From Theristus sp. LFF4_11 (Eukaryota; Nematoda; Chromadorea; Monhysterida; Xyalidae): a DNA stretch of 64,000 bases. Positions within the stretch are counted from its first letter, which is position 1, and every line of letters starts with the position of its first letter. A model generated the notes under the pieces. It did no database searches, was not told the origin of the DNA, and saw only the letters and a program-made list of their open reading frames with translations. Where the stretch lies: assembly GCA_030248135.1 (NCBI GenBank), contig JASANC010000628.1, positions 1-64,000 of the forward strand, read 5' to 3'. Positions 12,601-27,600 of this stretch are shown one piece after another. The position numbers and the translations under genes were made by a program.

Positions 12601-15600
12601 TCACATTTTCAGCATAAAACAGCACAGACACAGAAACAAAGTCAGCAAGACACAGCACGTGAACCAACCAAAAATTACAACAACAACAATTGACAAAATT
12701 CACATCGCATAGGGATAATCAAGTGCTGGCAACACTCCATTCAGAAACATGACCTTTTCGGCGTTCTGAGTTGACAGACGAGATCGGCTGTACACAAACA
12801 CCTGCCTGGCTTCAGAGAACATTCGTTCGCTTGCCACGCTTGTGGGTAGCGGTGCCAGGTATCTGCGCGCGATTGTCGATAGTTTGGGGTATTTAGACGA
12901 GTTCAGCCGCCAAAAGTCTAGCATTAGATCACTTTTGTCCGGTTCGTCGATAAAATCATCCGACTCGTACATATTCATTTTGCCGCGCAGTTCGTCATCA
13001 AGACTGGATTCACCTGACGGGTTGGGCGGTCGCGCAGCGTGAAACTCGATGCCTCCGTAGAGGCCAGTCGATTTCTTTTTTGGTTCGGGCTCGCGTTCAC
13101 TTTCGTCATCGTCGTTGTTCGCGATCTCGGATGTATCGTCGCAGTTTGTGGGCGTCTCCGGTCGTTTCAAGATTTTCTTTACAATGTGAAGTAGTTCACA
13201 ACGAATCGCGCCTTCATTTTCGAAGACGACTGCAGTATTCTTGAATCGCGGATCAACGTACGTGGCCATGATGTTGGATTCGTTGTGGAAAAGCGCACGG
13301 AAGCGTGTGTCGATGCTGGTCAGCAGCGTTTTTTTCGTCGTACCAATGCCACTCGCATCGACTTGTTCGATGCGCTGCTTCATTGCGCAAACGGCGGGCA
13401 ACAGCATTGAAATGGATTCGTCGTCTCGTGGATTCGTCGTTGGGGGGGGGGGTTATCGGGTTTTAGGGGATCACGGCACCCCCGCACACACCCACGGTAA
13501 CACACGTCGCTAAAATCGCTGGTGTTCTGGGGCTCACAAAAAAGCAACTGTTTGACAGCTAACTAAATATGACCAACGAATATGGCTGATTTCAAAAAAA
13601 CTGCTATTGTTCATCAAGAACGTCGGCCAAAAGCTGGCAGCCACGTTTTTTAAAGTGGACGATGCTGCACATAAGTTTACCACTCAAGACAAAAGCAGTG
13701 AACCATTTACCATTGAACAGAACACTAAACTAAAGAAACGCTCACTGATCACATGTCAAATGCACAACAACAAAACCAACAAAGCACCGAAACAAATTTG
13801 TCAAACCATTGAACAGCTCTGAAACGGAGGAATCAACTGGTTAATTCGCGGGTCTCGGCCATTCCGGCCGGATCCGGCCGGATCCGGCAAAATTGCGCCG
13901 GAATCCGGACCGGATCCGGATCCAATTTTAGGCGCCGGAATCCGGAATCCGGACCGGAACCGGCTCCATCCCTAGTATCGTGTCGCGGTCTCCTATTCCC
14001 ATTGTTGTTGTTGCATTGAAGTGATACATTATTCAACGTCAATCATGAATATTTGTCGTCTTTCATCCGGCTCTTTTTGTCTGTTTCAGTTTCGACGGAT
14101 CAGACGAAAGTGAAACCGACGACCTGCTGGCCATCTACGGTGTCGTGCGTGACCTCGTGAACGACACGACTGCTGTGCACAGCTGCGTGAAAGAGCTGGT
14201 CAGTTATGGTGTCATTTGTGCTTGTACAGTCATATTTCTGTGTTATCAGCTGATTGGTTGATGAGCACGTGACGCAGGAATTGCAGTGGAGGCGGGGGAA
14301 CAGCACAGAATGCATGCATCACGTCACATGTACACCAACCAATCAGCTAGTTGCATATGATATTGTAATTGACTGGAGAAATGTTTTTTTGGACTGCCGT
14401 GGACGGCTAACAACAGACAACATTACAATAGATCCACTGTCCTTGTGTATGTCCTTGACTATCGCCTCTACATCAACTTTGAAACATTCGATCTGGAATG
14501 TTTTGTCTTCTTATTCTCGATAACAAACGATTCGTTATAGAACAGCAGAAAATAAAATTTTCATGCGCTGAAGGTTTATTTTATGCAAGACTGAAATGCA
14601 GATTCCTTTTAAAATTGATGTGGTGCAGATTGGGACCGTTTTGTTTCAAGCCAGAAAAATCTCACGAAACACATCCTAAATCAGAGACGTCTAATTCTGG
14701 GCGATTTTTTCTGGTTAGACCTTTTTTCAAACCTAGAAACCACCAGAAGAAACAATGTCTCATTGATTCCAATTCCATGTTTTTCTTGTTTTGCTTGTAG
14801 ATAAGCGAGGTGAGCGGTGAGACTGTGCACGACTTGGTGGAGGAGATGCTGGAGCAGGTCTGCAACGCAGCTCGAGACGGACCACGCATTTATTACAACC
14901 GATACGACAGCGATGATGATGACTTTGGCGGCGGTTGGAACCTTGGCGGTTTGTGTGCTTGCAGTTGTAGTTGTGGAATTTTGAGCGGCTGTTTGTAAAG
15001 TGAATCAATTTAGTTAATATACAGTTCATCTGGAAAATATATGCAACATGACGATTGACCAGCCAATCAGCGCTGAGAATGGCTCATGCATGACTAACCA
15101 ATCAGCGCTGAGAATTGCTCATGACTAACCAATCTGCGCTGAGAATTTCTCATGATCAACCAATGCGCTAGTTGCATATTTTAGCGAGATAGACAGTAAC
15201 TTGTAATTTGTGATGTACAATTGATACTTTGATTGCTGTGCATTGTGCAAATGTTCGTTCGTCTTTCATTCAGACATGTACGACTACGACGACGAATGTT
15301 TGGATGTTGCTCTGAACGAGTGCTCCGTGGTCGTGAAGAGGATGAAGATCGATAATCGCAGAATGAGCGTGAGTAGTGAGATTTTTTGAATTGATACGCA
15401 CCACTGATTTGTGTAAAGGAGATTGTTTTCAGTTAATACGGGCGCCAAACAAGTTTAGAAAAGTTAGTGGCGGGCGCTGCATTCACAAAATAGTAAACGA
15501 CGCACAGCTATTAAACACGCGTCATGGACGCTACCATTCCAGATCACTGTACAATCGAAAGTTTCATCGATTCGTTCTCTTCAGATCCCAAGCGTACCAA

Positions 15601-18600
15601 AGAATCGCCGTGACAAGAAATGGCTGCCCGCACCTCGGCCGGGTCCGTCGCAGAAGCGAGGCCGGGGCCGACCACGGAAGAACTCAACGGAATCATCCAG
15701 TTATTACGATTCGAAACGAAGACGAACAATCTCACCGCCGCTGCACCAGTTCAAGGCGCCGAAATCGAAAGTCAAACTGAAGCTGAAACCAACGCAGGTA
15801 TGTTGGATCGCGCACCTTTTTTTGTACGCGGGCGAGCTGATGAACTGCTGAAACAGAACGTCGTTGGTTGGTGCTGATTGGCGGATTTGGGTATTGTTTT
15901 TTACTTTTGTAGCTCTCCAAATCAGAATTTCGAATTCACGCGTCTGCATTTCCAATCTCTATGCGCGCATTGAGTCGCACAACCGAAAAGAAAAGATAAA
16001 ACACGTATATCCAGCAAGATACTCAATGCTGCGACATAGAGTGAGTGGTGCACGTTTTTCAACTAGAAACAAAAAAACAGTAAAACATACTATAACAAGC
16101 GACAACAAACGATTTTGAAACAAACAAACAAAAAACCGTGCAGCCGCCGTCGCCGGCTCCGGTGGCGCACACGAAGCGCACGCTGTCGATCGACAAGCAA
16201 CGCCGCCAACAGGAGCTACTCTCGCAGCAGGGACTGATCGTCCGCAAACCGGGACCGCGGCGACGGACGCGACCCAGCCACCAGCACCACCACCAGCGCG
16301 AGTTCACGCCGCCGCCGCCGCCGCCGCCGCAGAAGGCGAAGCCGAAGTCGAAGAAGATGCCCGAGCTGACGAAACAGTGGGCCGCCGGCATGCCCGGCCT
16401 GAAACAGCAGACCGTGCCCGGTAGGTTTTATCTTTTCGTAAAGACCTGCGACTCAATGCGGTTGTGGACCTCAAAGGAAACTAGTTTTACGGTGTATGTG
16501 GTAACTCAGAGAATAGCCTAAGTGACCCGGTCTTATTTAGGGGACTCGGATCTCTTTGCCAATTTTGAATTCCCGCGTCGTGCATGAGACTGCTTACCCA
16601 TCTATGCGCGCATTGAGACGCGGGACCAAAACAACAGTACTCGGCCATGGAGACGTGCCGTTAACGTCCGTCAGCAGACGTCCGTATGAACGTGCCTCAA
16701 CACTTGCCGCACCGTATATTCAGGCATGCCGCTGCTTCGCCGCAAGACCCAGCCGGGCATGCCGATGTTGAACGAGAACTCGCTGATGCGTCTCGGTGCG
16801 GAGCGCAGCGCCAAGGAGGCCAGCCCGGCGCGGCCGCCGCCGCCGCCGATCGCGAGTTCGCACGATCGCAAAAAGTGGGCGTTACGCGCACACCAGCAGA
16901 GGGGCACCTCGGAGTTGCGGGGTCACCCCGCGGCGAGGGCAGCCGCGCCGATGCCGTCCGCCTGGGTGGCGTGCGAGCCGATCGCACCATCGAAAAAAGG
17001 TTTTCGGTTTTTTTTCTTGTCGATTTGATTTTCTGACGTCTGTGCATTTTAACTTTTTGCATGATGGTGATTTTGAATGAGGGTTTTTTTTGAAACGACT
17101 GTGATGATCTCACACTGGTGTTGTACAACAGTCGCAAACACGCACGTCCAGATTGTCAACTCGGCTGAAATGTTGGAATTTATCGTTGTTGTTGTTCATT
17201 GCCGGCCGCTGCTGTCGCATCAGTTTCGCAGCCGTCTGGTATATTAAAGAATGAAATGGTCAAGCGCCAAACTAATCGTAAACACCCAGGATAACAGTAA
17301 GATACCCGCAGATAAGTCAGCGACATTTCTCGATCACCTTTGGGTCTTTTTGAGGAATTAGTCCGGTGCTAGTCCAGGAGCGCTTTATTGATCAGCAAGC
17401 TGCTTTATCCTGTGTGCGCGCATGTGTTTATGTGTGACTGGCGCAACCACAAGTGCACTGGTCTTCAGATTGCCGACTTATTCATTTCTTCTCTGTTGAT
17501 TTGCAGCAATTGTGGTGGTTCGGTCAATTGTTTCTCAAATCACCGAATGAAAAAAATACCATTGAAAACACAACAAACCCCGCACAGGCGGTGTACCATT
17601 GCGAATGACGCGCGCGAGTCGCGGTCAGCCGCTTGCGGCGCCCGCACCGGACGCTCCGCCGAAACTCGCGCCGAAGGCGCATCCCGGGCGTCCCGCGGTC
17701 GCCAGGCCCGCGCCGCCGCCGCAGCCGCGGATTCGCCCGCTGCAGAGGTTTGTGAGCTTTTTTTCTGTTTTCTGTTGTGAGTTGTTATTGTTGTTGTTGG
17801 TTCGTTTCAACACATTCCCGCCGCTACGTGGTGGTGTTTTACCAATTTGGTGGCGGCTGAGGACTCTGAGTCTGCATAACGAGCCATGAAAGAACAGGAA
17901 TTCCGAAGGTTGCTTTTTAAGCCACGGCTCAGCGAGGGAAGCGTTCAAACGCTACAGTCAGTTGGTGTGTGATTTTGTCGAGTTTTTCTGCCGTTTTGTG
18001 CTTACATAATGACAAAAAGACCTTTCCGGCTTGACGACCTCCATCCTGCCGAGGGCGCACACTCAAAACTCGAAACTCGTAATGCGCCACCACCGAACAC
18101 TTTCCACAAAATTGCCTCACTGACGTTGATTCGCAACGCAACGATGGTCATTAATGGTGGACTTTCATAATGATGGCCTTGGTGCAATAATCGTCCGGAT
18201 TCTAGTTTAGTCCCCTCCCCTCGCTCTTTTTTCCAGGTTACCGGCGAACTTTCAGCCGCCGAAACGACCGGAGAAACGAAAACCGCCGGCGTCGTCGCCG
18301 CCGCCGCCGCTCGCGAAACACCTGAAACAGAAGACACGTTCGGGCGTTTTGGTTTTTTATGTTTTTTCTTCTCCTTCGGAGTGCAAGTCGTTTACGGGGT
18401 GACACTAAAAATACTGCTTTATTGAACTTGAACCAATATGCGTCTGTATCTGTATCGGGCGTGGTGCCACAATAATTATAGTTTTCTTCTGGTTCTGCGA
18501 CTCAATGCGTTTGCAGACGTTTGAAACGACACACAGTTCCACACTTGATGCGGCAACTAAAAATTGCCCCAGCAGGGACTCAGTTGGACAGGGACTCGGG

Positions 18601-21600
18601 ATTGCTGCAGCAATTTCAAAAGTCCTCGTCAAGTAAAAATATGCTCATTCATCTGGGCGCGCATTGAGTCGCACAATCAAACGTAGATTGTTGAAATGCG
18701 TGTGAAAACATGGTTTGAATCAGAAAACAAACTGAAAATGTCATCTGGTTGTTTCCAGCAGTGAAAGATGCATCTGATGATGAGAAGCAACTGTACATTT
18801 CGTCGCGCGGCCGTCGAACGGTCGTTCGAAAAATGGATGGTTGGTTTCAGTTTTTTTTTGTTTTTCTTTTTTTCCAAACTGACCGTCACAACTATAAAAG
18901 AGTCGGAACGATAAAACACCAGTGAGCGACATTATCAAATCAAAACTCATTCTTTATCTCAAACTCAAAACTCATCAAAACGAAATTTTATTCCTTCTCA
19001 CACAGAGAAAAGTCTGTACAAGGAGCCGGACTCGGACATCGAGGAGTTGCTGCGTAGCTCCGACGACCAGTCGGTGCACGACGACCGCGACAGCGACTAT
19101 CGCGTCGAGGAGGACGACGACGACGTCGATCCGGAGGACCGCGTCGTGGCGGCGGCGTCGTCGACGGTGCCGAGAGTGGACGCGAAGCGCACACCGCAAC
19201 GCATGGCCGACCCCCCGTATAGGTGCGAGAAGTGGGGCTTTGCGAGGTTCGCAGTGGCTGTTGGTTTGATTTCGATGTTGTTTGTCCAATTTAGTACCCA
19301 CCCTTCCGAGCTCCCGGCACACGGCTTGTGTTTTGTGCTTGTTGACCCGTGTGGATTATGGAAATTAGTTTCGGCAATTCGAAATTCCTTACAGCGTTTT
19401 CACATGTAGAACATCATTTCAAGACGAGACAATTGTAGAACAGACCTGACCAGACGTTTTGAAAGCCGGCACGCTGATTGGCTGACTGTTGTGCGCTGAT
19501 GATACGACCAATCAGCTGTTTCGAAGAATTGCTACTTTTCTCCACTTAGCACTCAGCCATCCGCAAATTACACAACAACGAATTTGCTTTCAAGTCTGGA
19601 CTGGAGGAAACAGAAATTTGTCATTTGAGGGGCACTGATGAAGCAACCCCTGTTTTGCATCTGATGTTGGCGAAGCCGAAATACACAGTACCAGAACCAT
19701 CCCACAACTTGGTTAATTTGTTAATCCGTTCAAGCAAAGCCGTGCGACATTGTGTGTGATGAAGCATGGTGTGCATTATGCCTCACGTCTCGGTCAGGCG
19801 TGACGGCCAGTGCACCGCATTCCGGTCCGCTTCCACCGCACCACGCTCTCACTCGAACAGGACGCGTTTTTTTCTCTCATTTCTCTCAAACAAACGAATA
19901 TTTCAGCGACAAAAAAGTCGACGGCGGCATGGCGCAAGACGAGATCGAACTGTTGAAACGCAAATATATCCGCGAGCAAATCGTGCAAACGCGAAAGCTC
20001 ACTGTGACGGAGCACGGCGGCGACTTCGGACAGGTCAAGTGGGCGTTGTCGATCGTGATCAAGTGGAACTGTGCGCTGGTCAGTTGGCGAGGCGGCGCCA
20101 AACGTGGCGTCTTTTTTGTTATTCAATGGGTGGCGTGTGGCGTGGTGTGGTAATATTGATTTTATGGCAGTGAATGGTCTCCTTTATTTATATCTAGAGT
20201 CGATTTCTATATTGTATGCAATTCGCTGATTGGTTGATGACACCGGGGGGGGTACAATTCCGGCCCGCTAATTCCGGCCTGAAGAATTCCGGCCCGCTCA
20301 TTCCGGCCCGAAGAATTCCGGCCCGAAGAATTCCGGCCCGGAGAATTCCGGCCCGGAGAATTTTCGCCAGCACGAACAATATTAAACCACACGAAGTGAT
20401 TTTGGTAATGAAATAATAAAATAATAAAATAAAAATATCGATGTTCACAAGTTACAGTGTATTTTCAATGATGTTCGTTCTGTTTGCTTTTTTGGAAAGT
20501 GAAACCTTTTGGGAAAAAGAAACTACAAATAAATTTGTAAATTTTTTTATCATGAACAGGATTTGTGACCCTTTTACCTTATCAAAAAGGCTTGGCTTAG
20601 GATTAGGAAAGCACAACACCTACAACAAGTCACTGCAAGCAAGTTCTAAACAAAAATAAAAAAATCACTTGAGAATTTTTACCAAAAATCACTTCGTGTG
20701 GTTTAATATTGTTCTTGCCGGCGAAAATTCTCCGGGCCGGAATTCTCCGGGCCGGAATTCTTCGGGCCGGAATTCTTCGGGCCGGAATGAGCGGGCCGGA
20801 ATTCTACGGGCCGGAATTTCGCGGGCCGGAATAGTACACGAGCCGATGACACCACGTGAAGCATGCGTTCTGTGCGGGCAGAGACTCCACCTCCACGACA
20901 ATGCTGGCATGGATAGCATGCGTCACGTGTGCACCAACCAATCAGCTATTTGCATGTGATATACGATAGACTGCCACCGGATCATCAAGCCGATTTTATC
21001 CGGTGGAGCTCCACACGGCTACACACTGTTTCTGTTGTCAACATTGACTGCATTTCAAAAGATTCTATCCGAGTTTTTTTATCTTTCTCTAGCTAGCTAG
21101 CCAATCTATTTATTAATTTTATGTTTCTCTAAGCGCAATTTCCACTTGCACTGCACACACACTCAGGTGAAAAGCGCGGTTGTGCCGAACTGCATATTCA
21201 CGTTCAACCTCGACTGCAGTCGGTTCGACGGCGGCACCGAATTGAAGGTGCTACGATGCGCTGGATGCATTCGCGCGAAGGCGAATCTTGGTCGGGTGTT
21301 TTGTGGTTTGGTGTCATTTTTGATGGGGTGGGATGATTGGGCCATATTCAGGTTCAGGCTCTGGTTTCATTGTGCCGTTCGGCAAGCATCTGAGTCATTG
21401 TAGTTGTCCAGCTACTGGTAATTTACAGTCTGGCAGTCAATAGTATTCGTGGACCGAAATGTGCAGAGTAACACGGAGAATACAGACCTTTGTCGTTGAC
21501 GGATTTTTTTGTTGCGTTGTTGTTCATTTATGATTAAGATTGAATTGTCGCAGTTTATATCGATATATCGAATCAGAGAATTTGTAATTAATATCGATGT

Positions 21601-24600
21601 CAGTGTCGATGCATCTTCTCGACGAAATGCTGATTCATTGGCTGACACGAACCAATCATATCGCGTGTTGACCAATCAGCGCGCTATATTGTGACTTTTG
21701 TTGTCAAAATCTGTTTTCTTGACTGTCAGGTCCCGCAGGCAAGTCGCGCCTCGTGCCGACGGTGCTTGTGCTGCACGACCATTACGTCTCGAATCCTGAC
21801 CTGCCCGACAGCAAACATTTCTGCCATCAGTACGAACTGGACTTCTGTAGTGAGCCGAAAGTGCTCGCGACTCAGTTGACCAGGTTGAACATGTTCGATT
21901 GTGCTACCTTTGGATTCGTAAATCTCATTCATTGGGTATATACGTGGGGCACTGGGGTGGGGATTGTTCGGATGAGACGCAGTTGACCGGGGCGTTGTTG
22001 GCTTGGTTGGGATAGTAACTACCTGTCCAGGGCGTTATTGTCTGGGTGGGGATCGTTTCTCAAATCTTTTGCTAATCAGACTGAACACACACCACATCAC
22101 ACACACACGCGCGCACCTCATTAGGCGGCCATACGCAACAATAGTCTACTGTCCGCTGATTGACGGGGTTTTATAGCTCAGAAAGTGAATGAACAAACCA
22201 AGCAGCCAATCAGGGACGCCGTTGTGGTTGTTCACCTGTGGTCCCTAGAGTAGCCGCACAGGGTGTTTCTGTCCACCACCGAGGTGTGGTGGTCTGTGTT
22301 GTCATCGATTACCACTGGCGTAATAATCGGTGACAACCATACGACTGCCAACCCAAACCGTGAACGACCAGAAGGAATGAAAAGCAATCGAATCTGATTG
22401 AAATAACGCAAAGCAACTTCATCTCGCCTTCAATGAATTGACCAATCTTTCGCCACTCTCAAAGGTCGGCCATCCTGAACCACCTCGGTCCGGACGCCGG
22501 CTCGATGGCGCGCAAGAATCTCCGGCGTCGCAAGACGGCCACGGCGAATCAGCCGACGCTGATGCAGCTGGTGGCGTTGGAGTTGGAGCGGCAGTACGCC
22601 GATCAGCCGTCGGTGGCCGCCCGCATTCGCAAGGAACTGCCGGATCTGCCCGGACTGGCGGCCGACGGGCCGGAGGAGCCGGGCGAAAAGGTGCGAATGG
22701 CGATGGAAAAAACCCGGTTTTTCCCATGCCATCGCTAGTTGTTGATGTTGCTTTTGCTTTTGGTGTTTTTGAATTTTGTATTTTGAAGAGCACAGGTGCG
22801 GTGCGTGTGTGATGTTTTGCGGGTTGAGGATGCTCAGTGATCAGAACCGGATATATGGCCTGTGGCATATAGCGCGCCATCAGGTTTTGATTCTTCAAAC
22901 CGTGATACTTTTTTGAGAAAATTGTTAGTTTTTTTGTTTGATCACGTCAAATAAATATACAACAGTCGAACTAAAATTACGGACAACTTAGCAATTGGAC
23001 TCACACAATTGTGCGTGTCAGTCGGATGCAGCCGATCAAATCAACCGAGCGTGCCAGATTCAAATCATTCACTGCGCCAAGAGCATATTTTAGAAATCTG
23101 GACGGTTTTATTGATCGAATTGATCTTTTAGCCGTTGACCGCGTTGGAGCGACGCTGGGCGGCCGAAGTGAAAGAGCTGCCCGATTTCGGACCGGTCGAA
23201 TGGGGCTGGAATGTTGCGTGCACGCATAAAAACCAGGCGGTTGGTTTGGAATGGATTGTAAATGGTGGCCACAATGCTTGCGGTCGAAATTGTGTTTTAT
23301 GTTGTCGTTTTTTGGAGCCATCTATTTCATAAGTTCTGCGAGCGACTCGATGCGCGCATTCACAGTGCTTACTAGTGTCCATGAAGACGTGCCTTTGACG
23401 TACGTCGGCATACGTCAGTATGAACTGGCCTTTAGACAACAAAAATTACCGTTTTTCACCGATTTGTTTTTTTGTTTCCAGCTATACCATAGCCGCCGTC
23501 ACCCAGGTGTCATGTACACGTTTTTCTCGTGGAAGAACTATCGTGCAACGGACGTGTACAAACGAGTGAAATGCAATGGCTGCTTCAACATGAATCAAGT
23601 ATACAAGAAAAAGGGTACGTGTTCTCGCGTCTCGTTGGAGAAAAGCGCTTAAGAAACAAAACATTTAGCCACCAAAAAATTCGCAGTTTCCAGGTAACTG
23701 TGGATAAAGTTTTTTTTCCAGTTCAGTTGTTAGCTTCTCGATTAGTTAATTTGCTTTTGGGAATGTTTTTTCAAAAAACCCTGCGGTATTGAAGTGGAAC
23801 CAAATTGACTAGCAAATACATTGACAGCACCTTCGATTCTATTAAATTTTGAAAAAGTCTAATATGTTGACAAATTAATACCAACCGATTCTACAGGCTT
23901 TCCGTTTGAACATCGGAACGTTCTTTAGTAGTACCTCAACTTCGACTTTCTTATCGCCCACTTGCTCTCAATCAACGTTGTTACAAGCGCTCTTTTTGAA
24001 TTCAAAACTTTCCCGCTGTTTTTTTTTGCAGGCGAGGAACAAAAAGAGCTGCCAAGCCTGACGATCTACAACGACCGCTGGCGCAGTGACCCCGACTACC
24101 CGGAGCATTTCTGCACCGATCTGAGAGCGCGCCAAAACGACGCGCCGAAGGTGGCCGCGAAATTCGTGCGCAGGTTTGTGTGCCGGCGGTTTTGTGTTTG
24201 AGGTGTTTCGGGTACCACTGCCACTGCTCGAATGAAGCGGCATGCACTGTTATAGTACTGGTTTCTGTTTATGTTACGCGTGAATTTAGCGTGCGTGAGC
24301 TTGTTGCGGTGCGTGAAATCTTAGAATTCAACGGTTAATAGGGCTAGTGAAAAATTGTTGATTTTCCATACCCAAAAAAAGAAACATTTTTCATCGCATC
24401 CAACCCAATCAAACAAAAGAAAAAAGTACACCGTTACAGGGTGGTGATCGATTGGATGCGTCAGTGTGCGGAGCCGAAGACGGCGGAAGAGGCGGTGGAA
24501 TATGGCCGACAGCAGATCAGACAGCGCTACGGCGACAACCCGGAGCTGATGAAGAAGATTCTGATTCAGTGGTCCGAAGTGCAGGGTACGGCTGGTTGTG

Positions 24601-27600
24601 TTGTTGTTCGGATTCGGATTGAAACAGTTGGTGCCGCAATGAGCACCGTGTTGTCATCGATACGAATAAACTTTTTCAATCGGTTGAGTGCGCTGATTGG
24701 TTGTTGCGCCGAAGTTGCTGTCATTGCGCAAACCTGTCCGTGTTCAGTACAAGTTTGGCGCCCAGAGCGAAAACACGACATTTCGTCTGCATGAACGCGA
24801 ACCGACGCTCTGACCTACTTACTGGTGCACTGCTGCACACTACGGATTGGTCGTGGTCGTGACAATTTGTTGCAGCCAATCAGCGAGTGGAATTTGAATT
24901 TTTTTTCACGTTTTTCCAGGTCGTCACATCTTCAACGACATTCACTATGGCCGGCGATTAGAAACGCCCGGCGGCACACTGACGCCGTTGGTTGGCGCGA
25001 AAATGTTTGCGTACCAGAAAGGGAACACGGTGAGCGATCGAAAAAATGCGAACAAAAATTGTTCCTCATTTCACTCCAGTCGATTCAACCCCACCGCCAC
25101 ACGACGCAATTCAGTCAATCACAAACAACGTCTTTTGCGTCCGTATTTATTTACCAGGAGGCTTCATGATTCAGTTTTCGATTAATGCGTTTCCGCCGTC
25201 GAAGCGAAAATTGGAATTGAGTCAGTCAAGTCAGTTTTATTCTGCGCAGTGCACGGCATAATACCAGACAAGTGTAAGACACCAAGCGAAAACTGAGACA
25301 AAACGATGCAAAACAAAAAACAAGAACACCGCGCACTTTGCAGTCGGCCGGTCCGAACGACACGACGACGACGACGGCGGCGCAGATCGCACAAATTCAG
25401 CAGCATTTATTCGAGCCGGACCCGCTGGACGAACAGTGGACGTCCTGGTTCACGGGCACCGCCGGCGAGCCGGACGCGCAGACGCATCGGTTGAGCGAGG
25501 CGGCGGCCACCGAGAAGTCGCCGAAGGGGCGCGCGCGACTCGACAGCGACCAGCGGACGACCGGCTGGGATCCGGACGGCGATCGGTTTGAGAGCTGGGG
25601 CGGGGGGCACTTTGTTGTTTTTGTCTTGTTAGGGGCAAGTTGTCAATCACTATTGAAAAGCTGTTAAGCAAAAACAGATTACTTTTTGGACGAGTGGCGG
25701 CTGCACTGATGAGATTAACCCACACGTTCGTGCGTTTGCAGCTCTTAAGAATCGAAACGCACTCTTGTCTGTCATTAGTTATTATTGGCTTAGGTTTGCC
25801 TCTTTGTAGCTTCCCCTTGGCCCGACCAGGGGTTTGAGAAAAATGCCAAACTCCGGTGGCGACCGGACAGTGCTCGCTAGCGCGGTCGATGACTGAAGCA
25901 ATGCAACCAATGATTTGAGAATGCTTCTTTCACTGTTTTTTTCACTGGTCTTGCACCTTGCTTGATCAACCAATCAGTGAATGAAACAGCCTGTCAATCA
26001 ATCAATCAATCAATCAATCAGCCAATCGATCAATTGCAGCGACCAAGTGCTGCCGCCCTCGTCCAACTACGGTCCGGTCGAGTGGGTGACGCGGTCCGGT
26101 ACGGGCCAAATCCGACCGTGGGCGATCAAACGGAGCACCGTATGGCCGGGCGTCACGTTTCTGTTCAAGTCGGTGAAACCGGTGAAGAAGAAAGGCGAAA
26201 AGTCGGTCGTCGAGAGCATCGATCTCGGACTGCCCTTCCACGTGCAGTGCCACCGGTGCTACAAGGCGGCGCAGAAACAGCGACAGGGTGCGTCCGGGTG
26301 TTGTTTGTTTTGGACATTTGGCATTTCGTCAAAAGTGGAAAGCAAATTGACTGTTTATTGGTTTGTGCGAATTCATTGTAGTGTGGGTTTTCGGGCACCC
26401 CAACAAGCATTTGGTGAATCGTCTTCTGCATTTCCTTCAGATAACTTGGTTCATTGGGCAGATTGTGACACCAACCAACCAAATGCTTATGCAAGAGCGG
26501 CCACTAATTTTACCTATTCACGACACCTCACCTGCACAGATGAGCAATTTCCAAGACGTATTGTGGATTTATTCAAACGTGTCCGGACTAACGTGACGTC
26601 ATTTTATTTTAAAACGCCCGTTTGTCAAAGTACAGGCACTAAAATTTCAGTTTGGTGCGACTGATTCGACATTCACCATTTTTTACGGGAAGAAATCGGC
26701 TAAACGGATAGTCTGGTTTGCTGTGAACGACAAGCGTATGTTTTGTGGCACATGACGTCATTTCAGTGGGACACGTTTAAAAAAATAGGCCATACCAGCC
26801 TTGCGCAACAAGCAATTTCAGAGGGAAATTGAGGTCCTCCATAGACGCCGAAATTCAAATTCACAAAAAACACCCAGAAAATTCCAAAAAAACCAAATGC
26901 GCAGAATACAAACGCCTGCACGGGCGGACGCAGCCGCACGCGAAGATGATACCGTACATCAAGATCCAGCACAACCTCTGGATCGACAACCCGGACATTC
27001 CGGACTACGATCACATCTGCATCGGCGAGAACATGCTCGACGATGAGAAGGGCGAGAATCCGAGTGATCTCGTGCACTTCAGGAACAAGGAGAAACAGTG
27101 CGTTCGGTGGGGTCGGTGGTGGAAATTGGAGTGGTTTGTACAGTATGACCGAATATAAGGCAGTCCTTGTATTCTCCATCACAGCGGGATCAGTCGCAGA
27201 CCAGGAGTGGTCTTTGCCGTTAGTCGACTAGTGTCGTGAGTCCTGCCTGCGCAATAAAGTTCAGAAAACAAAAAATTGGAAAAAAAATTCAATCCCTCCC
27301 CAACGCTGACTTGGTCGCTTCAACAATTTTGAATTGGCGCATCAAGCAGTGCAACTGATTTTCCATCTGAAAACATGCACTGCGACCCTCCCAAAACCAG
27401 ATCGAAACATTGTATTGTAGAACTCTAAATTATAGGCAATCAGCTGATTGGGTAGGTGATCACGTGATGCATGTCCGGCGCAGAAAACACACAACGCATC
27501 ACGTGATCAGATCACCATCATCAACCAATCAGCTGATTGCTTATAATATGTACCTCGACCGTACTTCAACAAAAGTTCTCCGAACCAGTATAAATATTCA

